Shown here piece by piece: positions 1 through 6,102 of a stretch of 6,926 bases of DNA. Origin of the DNA: Nitrospirota bacterium (GTDB lineage: Bacteria; Nitrospirota; Thermodesulfovibrionia; Thermodesulfovibrionales; JdFR-86). The stretch is taken from contig DAOUWH010000078.1 of NCBI GenBank assembly GCA_030667205.1, positions 1 to 6,926 on the forward strand. Reading direction: 5' to 3'. The notes below the pieces were generated by a model. That model did no database searches, was not told where the DNA came from, and saw only the letters and a program-made list of their open reading frames with translations. The position numbers and the translations under genes were made by a program. Positions within the stretch are counted from its first letter, which is position 1. Each line of letters opens with the position of its first letter.

Positions 1-636
1 AGGATAGATGCACCACTTCTCCTCTGTCCTGTGGTGCGGTGCCTTGAGGATGCGGTACATGACCGGATCGCGCATGTTGAGGTTCCCCGAGGATATATCA
101 ATCTTTGCGCGGAGCGTCTTTGTGCCGTCTTCAAACTCTCCGGCCCTCATGCGCTCGAAGAGGTCGAGGTTCTCCTCGACCGGGCGGTCTCGGTGGAGGC
201 TTTCCTTCCCGGGTGTATAAAAGTCGCCGCGGTACTGGCGGATTTCCTCTGGGCTCAGGTCGTCCACGTATGCATGGCCGTCCTTTATCAATTGCACCGC
301 GTATTCGTAGAGCTTTTCAAAATAGTCCGATGCGTAGTAAAGCCTGTCGCCCCAGTCAAAGCCAAGCCACCTGACGTCCTCAATGATAGACTCAACGTAT
401 GTGGCCTCTTCCTTAATCGGGTTGGTGTCGTCGAACCTAAGGTTGCAGAGGCCATTATATTCCTTGGCAAGGCCGAAGTTCAGGCAGATGCTCTTGGCAT
501 GCCCGATATGCAGATAGCCGTTGGGCTCCGGAGGAAACCTTAGATGGACCTGGCCCTCATGTTTGCCTGTCCCACGGTCTCCGGCGATGATATCGCGGAT
601 GAAATTCGATGGTTGCGTGCGTTCGGACTCTGCCAT
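1..636 (-). CDS. glnS: Glutaminyl-tRNA synthetase, N-terminal 212 codons (cut by window edge)
   Basis: GlnRS is a cytoplasmic class Ic enzyme that attaches glutamine to tRNA-Gln using ATP. I translated the minus strand from the ATG at 636 and the frame stays open to base 1, giving 212 residues of a protein normally about 550 long. The catalytic Rossmann fold begins with PEPNGYLHIGHAKSI at residues 37-50, containing the HIGH box at 43-46. It is followed by RFDDTNP at 67-73, which is typical of GlnRS and not GluRS, and by VESIIEDVRWLGFDW at 81-95. The KMSKS loop and anticodon-binding barrels lie outside the window. The start is four bases after the gltX stop, so translational coupling is likely; a GAG about seven bases upstream is the only ribosome-site candidate. 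The family call is very secure from the HIGH region and the family-specific RFDDTNP. Confidence 0.97.
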   Translation of the reverse strand, partial: MAESERTQPSNFIRDIIAGDRGTGKHEGQVHLRFPPEPNGYLHIGHAKSICLNFGLAKEYNGLCNLRFDDTNPIKEEATYVESIIEDVRWLGFDWGDRLYYASDYFEKLYEYAVQLIKDGHAYVDDLSPEEIRQYRGDFYTPGKESLHRDRPVEENLDLFERMRAGEFEDGTKTLRAKIDISSGNLNMRDPVMYRILKAPHHRTEEKWCIYP

Positions 637-640
637 ATTT

Positions 641-2071
641 TTACTCTTTTGTTGTGGTATTTATCGCTTTTTGCAGCCTGTTCAGAGTTTTTTCCTTGCC
701 CAGTACATCAAGCACCTCGAAAATCCCCGGGCTTTCGGTCCCGCCCGTCATGGCGACCCGCACCGGTTGCGCTACCTTGCCGAGTTTCACGTCGTGTTTT
801 TCCATTACCGACTTGAAAATTTCCTCAAGGTTATCATGGGTGAAGGCCTCGACGGATGCCAGACCTGCATGGATGTCTTCAAGATAGGGCCTTGTCTTTT
901 CGTTCAGGAATTTTTTCATGGTCTTTTCCTGGTATTCGATGTTCGCATCGTCAATTAAATAGAAACGGAGTTTTTCGGAAAGTTCAACGAGCGTGCGGGC
1001 ACGCTCTACAAGGGTGGCTATTGCCCTGGAAAGATACGCCCTGCCGGGCTTGCTGCCTTCAGTGACAGTACCGTCCTCTATGAGGAACGGCATTACAAGT
1101 TCGGAAAGCTCATCGGGCGGGGTGCTTTTTATGTATTCGGCATTGAGCCAGAGAAGTTTTTCCGGGTTAAATATCGCCGCGGACTTGCCGACATTTTCGA
1201 AGGAGAAGAGTTTTATGAGTTCGTCTCTTGTAAAGAGTTCCTGGTCGCCGTGCGACCAGCCAAGCCTTACGAGGTAGTTTACCAGCGCTGCCGGGAGATA
1301 GCCCTCGTCCCTGTATGCCGTGACCGACGTTGCGCCGTGCCTTTTCGAGAGCCTTGCCTTGTCCGAGCCGAGTATCATCGGCAGGTGGCCGAACTTTGGC
1401 ACGTCGTGGCCAAGGGCGCGGCATATGTGTATCTGCTTGGGGGTGTTGTTGAGGTGGTCGTCTCCCCTTATTACGTGGGTGATGTCCATGTCCACGTCGT
1501 CTACGACCACGACGAAGTTGTATGTGGGGGTGCCGTCTGAACGCGCGATTATCAGGTCGTCAAGCTGGCTGTTCTCGAATACGATATTGCCCTTTATCAT
1601 GTCCTCAACAACGATGTTTCCCGCCTGAGGCATCTTGAAACGCACCGAGGCGGGCCTGTCGGGCACTGGCTCTTTTAAATCTTTGCACCTTCCGTCATAC
1701 TTCAGCGAGGCGCCTTTTGCGAGAGCCTCTTTCCTCCTTGCCTCGAGCTCTTCTGGCGTGCAGTAGCAGTGGTATGCCTTTCCCTCTGCAATGAGCCTGT
1801 CTATATGTTTTTTATAGGTATCGAACCTGTCTGTCTGGCGGTAGGGGCCCTCGTCCCAGTCCAGGCCGAGCCACCTCATGCCCTCGATGATGCTCTCTAT
1901 GTACTCCTCGGTGGAGCGGCTGCGGTCGGTGTCCTCGATCCTGAGGACGAACTTTCCGCCCCGGCCCCTCGCTAAGAGCCAGTTAAAAAGCGCGGTCCTC
2001 GCCCCGCCTATGTGCAGGTGCCCCGTGGGGCTTGGCGCGAACCTTACTCTTATCTTCTCTGTCTCGGACAA
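641..2071 (-). CDS. gltX: Glutamyl-tRNA synthetase (TTG start)
   Basis: This class Ic synthetase charges tRNA-Glu with glutamate in the cytoplasm. The 476 residues match the usual bacterial length. RFAPSPTGHLHIGGART at residues 10-26 contains the HIGH-type box at 20-23, RIEDTDR is at 44-50, and LSKRH at 241-245 is the KMSKS equivalent. C102-x-C104-x24-C129 matches the zinc-site spacing of E. coli GluRS, but the fourth position, which is His there, is Asp131. The C-terminal part, about 320-476, is the helical anticodon-binding domain and ends with the conserved GKVAQPVRVAMTGG segment (431-444). The start codon is TTG: an in-frame TAG lies six bases upstream and no other start precedes the conserved N terminus. 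A GGGGA at 2079-2083 sits seven bases before it. A promoter candidate precedes the gene and glnS follows at once. With GlnRS encoded next door, this enzyme is probably the discriminating type (inference). Confidence 0.98.
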   Translation of the reverse strand: MSETEKIRVRFAPSPTGHLHIGGARTALFNWLLARGRGGKFVLRIEDTDRSRSTEEYIESIIEGMRWLGLDWDEGPYRQTDRFDTYKKHIDRLIAEGKAYHCYCTPEELEARRKEALAKGASLKYDGRCKDLKEPVPDRPASVRFKMPQAGNIVVEDMIKGNIVFENSQLDDLIIARSDGTPTYNFVVVVDDVDMDITHVIRGDDHLNNTPKQIHICRALGHDVPKFGHLPMILGSDKARLSKRHGATSVTAYRDEGYLPAALVNYLVRLGWSHGDQELFTRDELIKLFSFENVGKSAAIFNPEKLLWLNAEYIKSTPPDELSELVMPFLIEDGTVTEGSKPGRAYLSRAIATLVERARTLVELSEKLRFYLIDDANIEYQEKTMKKFLNEKTRPYLEDIHAGLASVEAFTHDNLEEIFKSVMEKHDVKLGKVAQPVRVAMTGGTESPGIFEVLDVLGKEKTLNRLQKAINTTTKE

Positions 2072-2078
2072 TCTCTAG

Positions 2079-2083
2079 TCCCC
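2079..2083 (-). promoter_or_regulatory. Ribosome binding site candidate for the TTG start of gltX
   Basis: The minus strand reads GGGGA seven bases before the TTG at 2071. It is an imperfect Shine-Dalgarno match at good spacing. It supports the TTG start, which the in-frame TAG six bases upstream already makes unavoidable. Confidence 0.4.
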
Positions 2084-2103
2084 GCTTAAATATTTAAAAA
2101 TAG

Positions 2104-2132
2104 AATATAACAGATTTGGGGCATTGGGGCAA
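2104..2132 (-). promoter_or_regulatory. Probable sigma-70-type promoter of gltX-glnS
   Basis: On the minus strand TTGCCC (2132-2127) and TATATT (2109-2104) are separated by exactly 17 bases. The -35 matches four of six consensus bases and the -10 five of six, and a TG one base before the -10 adds an extended -10 element. The predicted transcript would start near 2097 and have a leader of about 25 bases. It lies in the only AT-rich part of the 120-base spacer between the DUF4124 gene and gltX. The rest of that spacer shows no convincing terminator or RNA gene. The call rests on motif matching only. Confidence 0.5.
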
Positions 2133-2191
2133 GGCCGCTGTCGTTAGATTGAATAAAAAGGGCCGTATCCCGGTTAACGCCGGTGCAGGTG

Positions 2192-3064
2192 CTAATTTTC
2201 TTTACCGGGCGGGTTTAAAAACATGTCCTCCGCCTGCTTGATATAACGCGAGGCATACATCCAGAGCGTTTTGCGCACGGCGCCCTGGAATTCCCCGCGC
2301 GACAGGGGTTTGTCGTCTCCCGTGGTCTTATCAAGCAGCGCTGGATATTTCGTCAGATAAACTTTATTGTCGGCTGTGGTGATTTCTCTATGGGCTTTTA
2401 TGTCCCAGAGGGTAATGCAGTCGATATAAGTCTCCAGCGCCCTGCGCAGCATGGATATAACTTCGCGGTGCCTGTCATCAAGGGCATCGGGATTTTTCAT
2501 TATATTATCCAGGACGGTTCTTGCCCCGGCGAGGCCCTTTGCGTACCGGGATTTATCTGTCTTTACTGAAAGGCCGGAGCTGAAGTCCTTAAATTGCAGT
2601 ATGCAGTCCTCGAAGCCGGCCTCCAGCCGTTCTTTCGCTCTCTTTTGGTTCATGCGTTTTAACGACGAGCCTATCCCTTTAAGCCCCTGCGCTACAACGG
2701 CGATTATGACAAATGCGGCAAGGAGCTTTTCGAGGATGGGCTTTGCCGTGCGGAATATGAAAAGGGCCTTGGTCTCGATATTGGCAATCTTCTCTTCTTC
2801 GGCGGGCTTGTCCTTAACGTACACGGTCATTTCCGCCGATGGGTCCTGTTTTTTGTCGGAATAGTGCACAATCCCCTTTTCGTCTGTCCACTTGTACATG
2901 ACAGACACAGGGGCGTTTAGCCGCTGCTCAATCCTCTTCTGCAATACATGGGCGGCGGCAAAGTTCGCAAGATAGACCCCTCCCAAAAAGCAGATAGCGA
3001 TAATCCACCACTTCTTGTACCAGGGCGATTTCTTGTCCGCCGGGAATGGTTTGTCTTTACGCAT
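2192..3064 (-). CDS. Two-helix membrane protein with DUF4124-like motif, function unknown
   Basis: This 290-residue protein has a basic N terminus (KKSPWYKKWW), a first hydrophobic helix at about 19-41 and a second at about 111-129. Between them YKWTDEKGIVHYSD at 57-70 fits the DUF4124 pattern (Y-W-D-x-x-G-x-x-HYSD), normally found just after a signal peptide in proteobacterial envelope proteins. That places residues 42-110 in the periplasm and both ends in the cytoplasm (inference). The roughly 160 residues after the second helix are charged, look largely helical, and match no family I recognise. The start ATG has only a weak AGAAGA upstream. A 77-base spacer separates it from tilS and 120 bases separate it from gltX, so it may be its own transcription unit. 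DUF4124 proteins have no established biochemical role, so I assign none. The hydrophobic N terminus could also be read as a signal peptide, but it lacks an obvious cleavage site. Confidence 0.85.
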   Translation of the reverse strand: MRKDKPFPADKKSPWYKKWWIIAICFLGGVYLANFAAAHVLQKRIEQRLNAPVSVMYKWTDEKGIVHYSDKKQDPSAEMTVYVKDKPAEEEKIANIETKALFIFRTAKPILEKLLAAFVIIAVVAQGLKGIGSSLKRMNQKRAKERLEAGFEDCILQFKDFSSGLSVKTDKSRYAKGLAGARTVLDNIMKNPDALDDRHREVISMLRRALETYIDCITLWDIKAHREITTADNKVYLTKYPALLDKTTGDDKPLSRGEFQGAVRKTLWMYASRYIKQAEDMFLNPPGKEN

Positions 3065-3091
3065 TGTCTTCTGGAAGAGTGGTTGTATTGT

Positions 3092-3120
3092 TATTTAACA
3101 TTTATTTGTAAAAAAGGCAA
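3092..3120 (-). promoter_or_regulatory. Weak promoter candidate for the DUF4124 gene
   Basis: In the AT-rich spacer downstream of tilS, TTGCCT (3120-3115) and TAAATA (3097-3092) on the minus strand are 17 bases apart, with TG just before the -10. The arrangement parallels that at gltX, but the -10 matches only three of six consensus bases (shifting one base gives TTAAAT, four of six). It would give a leader of about 20 bases. Readthrough from tilS could equally supply transcription. Confidence 0.25.
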
Positions 3121-3141
3121 CATATCCGGAAACGGTAGTAC

Positions 3142-4518
3142 CTAATCCCTTAATTTCTTAAGCTCAAGCACAAGTGGCCTTTCGGCGGAAGGGTCTGCCG
3201 CGAACCTGTTGTCGGCCCTCATGCCCGCGACCCAGACGACGTCCTCTCCCGAGGTGACGATAGGCACCGCGTCCCGCTCGTCCCTCGGCACCTTCTCGTC
3301 AACGAAATAGTCCTGGAGCTTTTTTCTCTTTCCGAATCCCTCGGGGTAGAAGTAATCCCCGTCCCTGCGGGCCCTGACCGTGAGAGGCCCCTTGACCTTC
3401 CCCGCATCAAATAAGGCGATGTCCTTGCCGGTGATAGCAGGCGCGGCCTCTGCAATGTATGCCTTAAGCACAAGCCCGGCCTCCTGCAGGACGACCTCGC
3501 CGCCGGGCTCTAGGGCATAGGTGCCGAGCTTCTGCGGCGGCTCCGACGTAAGGAGCACGGTGGAGTATTTTTTGACCACGCGGACGTTACGCGGCAGATA
3601 CAGCCTGGCGCCTGCGCTTCCGGTCTTTATCAGGTGCATGATGTCCTCGATGTGCCTGAAGGTTATGGCCCTCAACCCTTCGGTTGCGTCGATGGCACGG
3701 CGAAGGACCCTGCGGAGCAGTACCCTGTCCATACCCTCAAGGGGCACGAGGAAGAGCTCGATGTAGGCGTCGGTCTTGCGCGTTATGAGCTTCATGAGGG
3801 TTTTTGTGACGGCGGCCTCGAGGTACCTGTCTTCGTCCCTGAGTATCTCGGTGGTCCTGGACAGTGTCTCGATGATGCCGGGGTTGATGTCCCTTAGCAC
3901 GGGCATGATGGTGGCCCTGAGCCTGTTGCGGAGGTAGTCGTGCTTGAGGTTCGAGGAGTCGATCATGTATGAAATGCCCTCGCTGTCGAGGTGCTCCTCG
4001 ATGTCCGTCCTCTCGATATCTATCAATGGGCGGATGATTATGCCGCGCACCGGCGGTATGCCCGAAAGCCCCCTCGGGCCTGAGCCCCTCAGGATGTGCA
4101 TCAGGAAGGTCTCTGCCTGGTCGTCGAGGTTGTGGCCGAGGGCGACCGCATGTGCTCCGGCCACGGCAGCGGTCTCCTCCAGAGCCTTGTAGCGAAGGGT
4201 CCTTGCCGCGTCCTGGGCGTTAAGGCCCTTTTCCTTCGCGTATGTCCTGACGTCGACATGCTTTACGCTAAATGGTATGTCCATCCTCCGGCACAGGTCG
4301 CCTGAGAACTCTATTTCATCCGGGGTCTCATCCGGCCTCAGGCCGTGCTCTACATAAACGGCACTGAGGTTTAACTCCATTCTGGACGCAAGGGTGTGGA
4401 GCACCGTGATCAGGCATACCGAGTCCGGCCCTCCCGAAAGCCCCACGACCACGGTCTCGCCGCCGGTGAGCATCGAATGCTTTTTGATTGTCGACAGTAC
4501 TCTTTTGGTGAGTTCCAT
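3142..4518 (-). CDS. tilS: tRNA(Ile)-lysidine synthetase
   Basis: TilS uses ATP and lysine to convert the wobble C34 of tRNA-Ile(CAU) to lysidine, so that it reads AUA and is charged with isoleucine. The 458 residues have the full architecture. The PP-loop SGGPDS is at 28-33, YVEHGLRP at 55-62, and GHNLDDQAETFLM at 128-140. DSSNLKHDYLRNRLR at 187-201 marks the end of the N-type ATPase domain. A helical middle domain follows. The C-terminal tRNA-binding domain runs from about 375, with RRDGDYFYPEGFGKRKKLQD (384-403) and VVWVAGMR (427-434). The ATG lies 14 bases after the hisF stop with only AAAGA as a possible ribosome site, so it is probably co-transcribed with hisA-hisF. Neighbouring genes use many ATA codons, which depend on this modification. 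Start and family are both well supported. Confidence 0.97.
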   Translation of the reverse strand: MELTKRVLSTIKKHSMLTGGETVVVGLSGGPDSVCLITVLHTLASRMELNLSAVYVEHGLRPDETPDEIEFSGDLCRRMDIPFSVKHVDVRTYAKEKGLNAQDAARTLRYKALEETAAVAGAHAVALGHNLDDQAETFLMHILRGSGPRGLSGIPPVRGIIIRPLIDIERTDIEEHLDSEGISYMIDSSNLKHDYLRNRLRATIMPVLRDINPGIIETLSRTTEILRDEDRYLEAAVTKTLMKLITRKTDAYIELFLVPLEGMDRVLLRRVLRRAIDATEGLRAITFRHIEDIMHLIKTGSAGARLYLPRNVRVVKKYSTVLLTSEPPQKLGTYALEPGGEVVLQEAGLVLKAYIAEAAPAITGKDIALFDAGKVKGPLTVRARRDGDYFYPEGFGKRKKLQDYFVDEKVPRDERDAVPIVTSGEDVVWVAGMRADNRFAADPSAERPLVLELKKLRD

Positions 4519-4532
4519 GCGGTCTTTTTTTA

Positions 4533-5351
4533 TTAAAACCTTACGGTTTCGCCCTTTGAGCGGAGGTATTCCTTTGTCTCCCCGATGGAGTATTCCCTGT
4601 AGTGGAATATCGAGGCTGCGAGCACCGCATGGGCCTTGCCCAGGGCGAGGGCCTCGTAGAGGTGCTCCAGCGTGCCTGCGCCGCCGGAGGCGATGACCGG
4701 GATGTTAACGGTCTCCGAGATAGCGCGCGTAAGCTCGATGTCGTAGCCGTCCTTTGTGCCGTCGCGGTCCATGCTCGTAAGGAGTATCTCGCCCGCGCCC
4801 AGTTCCTCCATGTAGCGGGCCCACTTTACCGCGTCGAGGCCCCTGGGTTTCCTGCCCCCGTGGGTGTAGACCTCCCAGGAGTCTTTTCCCTCCTCGGGGA
4901 CAAGGGCATCGTCCTTGAGCCAATCCGGGGGCTCTCCGGCCTTCCCCCGGCACCTCTTTGCGTCTATGGCCACCACTATGCACTGGCTCCCGAAGCGCTC
5001 GGCGGCCTGCCTTACTATTTCGGGATTTTTTACGGCGGACGTATTGATGGCGACCTTGTCGCTGCCTGCGTTAAGGAGCGCCCTGATGTCGTCGAGGTCT
5101 CTTACTCCGCCGCCCACGGTAAGGGGCATGAATATGTCGTCCGCGGTCTTTCTTACCACATCGAGGATTATGTCCCTTTTTTCGTGCGAGGCGGTTATGT
5201 CGAGGAATACGAGCTCGTCCGCGCCCTGTTCGTCGTAGAAGCGGGCGTTTTCCACCGGGTCTCCGGCGTCGCGGATGTTTACGAAGTTTACGCCCTTTAC
5301 GACCCTTCCGTCCTTGACGTCAAGGCAGGGGATTATGCGTTTTGCAAGCAA
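4533..5351 (-). CDS. hisF: Imidazole glycerol phosphate synthase cyclase subunit HisF (TTG start)
   Basis: HisF is the TIM-barrel cyclase half of IGP synthase. It takes ammonia made by HisH and converts PRFAR to imidazole glycerol phosphate and AICAR, linking histidine and purine synthesis. MLAKRIIPCLDV at 1-12 holds catalytic Asp11, and VVAID at 126-130 holds catalytic Asp130. The phosphate-binding loops are VGGGVRD (79-85) and ASGGAGT (221-227), and LLTSMDRDGTKDGYD (190-204) is also conserved. At 272 residues it is about 19 longer than typical: an acidic, proline-containing insertion occupies about 134-157, before VYTHGGRKP. The start is TTG, since MLAKRIIPCLD is universal and the only codons between it and the upstream in-frame hisA stop are not starts. 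The gene follows hisA by 15 bases. No hisH is in the window, so the glutaminase partner must be encoded elsewhere. Confidence 0.97.
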   Translation of the reverse strand: MLAKRIIPCLDVKDGRVVKGVNFVNIRDAGDPVENARFYDEQGADELVFLDITASHEKRDIILDVVRKTADDIFMPLTVGGGVRDLDDIRALLNAGSDKVAINTSAVKNPEIVRQAAERFGSQCIVVAIDAKRCRGKAGEPPDWLKDDALVPEEGKDSWEVYTHGGRKPRGLDAVKWARYMEELGAGEILLTSMDRDGTKDGYDIELTRAISETVNIPVIASGGAGTLEHLYEALALGKAHAVLAASIFHYREYSIGETKEYLRSKGETVRF

Positions 5352-5362
5352 CTTTTTTAAAA

Positions 5363-5367
5363 CTCCC
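5363..5367 (-). promoter_or_regulatory. Ribosome binding site for the TTG start of hisF
   Basis: The minus strand reads GGGAG just downstream of the hisA TAG, sharing its last base, and lies 11 bases before the hisF TTG. The match is good but the spacing is long. Its overlap with the hisA stop codon suggests that termination on hisA and initiation on hisF are coupled. Confidence 0.45.
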
Positions 5368-6086
5368 TATGTTTTTGTCAGCCCTATTGCCTCTTTGAGG
5401 TCCATAGAGCCGGAGTAGATGGCCTTTCCGGTTATCGCGCCCCACAGGCCCTCTATACCGAGAAGGTTTTTAATATCATCTATAGAGGAGATACCACCCG
5501 AGGCGATTACGGGTATGCCGACCGACCTTGCGATATTCGCCGTTGCCTCGATGTTGGGGCCGGTGAGCATCCCGTCCCTTGCGATGTCGGTATAGATGAT
5601 GCCCGCCGCGCCGAGTGATTCCATCTTCTTCGAAAACCCCGCGGCGTCATGCCCCGTAACCTCGGTCCAACCCTTTACTGCGACCTTGCCGTCCTTTGCG
5701 TCTATGCCCACGAGCACACGGCCGGGGTATTTTTCAGAGGCCTCCTTGAGGAGTTCTGGTTTTTCGGCGGCCACGGTGCCGAGTATCACCCGGTCGATGC
5801 CTGTATCGACAAGCTCTCCGATGCATTGCAGGTCTCTTATGCCGCCGCCGAGCTCGAGGGCGATGTCCACTGCCTTGCGGATGGCCCTTACAGCCTCGAT
5901 ATTCTTTTGCTCGCCGGTAAAGGCGCCGTCGAGGTCCACGATGTGAATCAGTTCCGCCCCGAGGGCCTGCCACCTCCTGGCGGTTGCCGCCGGGTCGTCG
6001 GAATAGACGGTCTCGTCCTCGGCCCTCCCCTGAAGGAGCCTTACGCACTTACCGCCCTTGAGGTCTATTGCGGGAATTACGAGCAT
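5367..6086 (-). CDS. hisA: ProFAR isomerase HisA (phosphoribosylformimino-5-aminoimidazole carboxamide ribotide isomerase)
   Basis: HisA carries out the Amadori rearrangement of ProFAR to PRFAR, the substrate of HisF. The protein is a 239-residue TIM barrel. MLVIPAIDLKGGKCVRL at 1-17 carries catalytic Asp8, DLDGAFTG is at 51-58, VGIDAKDG at 126-133 carries the second catalytic Asp129, YTDIARDGMLTGPN is at 165-178, and ASGGIS at 195-200 binds phosphate. The frame is open upstream to 6329, but I chose the ATG at 6086: it begins the conserved core exactly, gives the normal family length, and the upstream extension is antisense to the DUF3108 gene with no relation to HisA. No Shine-Dalgarno precedes this ATG. 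A strong extended -10 places the transcript start about 16 bases before it. As the first gene of its unit, hisA begins a short hisA-hisF-tilS group. Confidence 0.96.
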   Translation of the reverse strand: MLVIPAIDLKGGKCVRLLQGRAEDETVYSDDPAATARRWQALGAELIHIVDLDGAFTGEQKNIEAVRAIRKAVDIALELGGGIRDLQCIGELVDTGIDRVILGTVAAEKPELLKEASEKYPGRVLVGIDAKDGKVAVKGWTEVTGHDAAGFSKKMESLGAAGIIYTDIARDGMLTGPNIEATANIARSVGIPVIASGGISSIDDIKNLLGIEGLWGAITGKAIYSGSMDLKEAIGLTKT

Positions 6087-6102
6087 AATATTAATATAAC
6101 AG

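Noticed and set aside
31..543. 170-codon open frame on the plus strand
   Set aside because: It is antisense to glnS, whose minus-strand translation is unmistakable.
2135..2191. Possible terminator after the DUF4124 gene (CCGG-N6-CCGG followed by a T run on the minus strand)
   Set aside because: The stem is only four base pairs and the TTTTT run starts ten bases beyond it, so it does not make a convincing intrinsic terminator.
3108..3141. Possible terminator after tilS (T6 run at 3115-3110 on the minus strand)
   Set aside because: No stem longer than three base pairs precedes the T run, and the run fits better as part of a promoter spacer.
4602..5360. 252-codon open frame on the plus strand
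   Set aside because: It is fully antisense to hisF. Its long openness follows from the GC-rich codon bias of hisF and the product resembles no family.
6052..6095. Plus-strand promoter for the DUF3108 gene (TTGAGG with CATAAT)
   Set aside because: The spacing is 20 bases and the -35 match is poor; the AT-rich region probably contains a promoter but I cannot place it.
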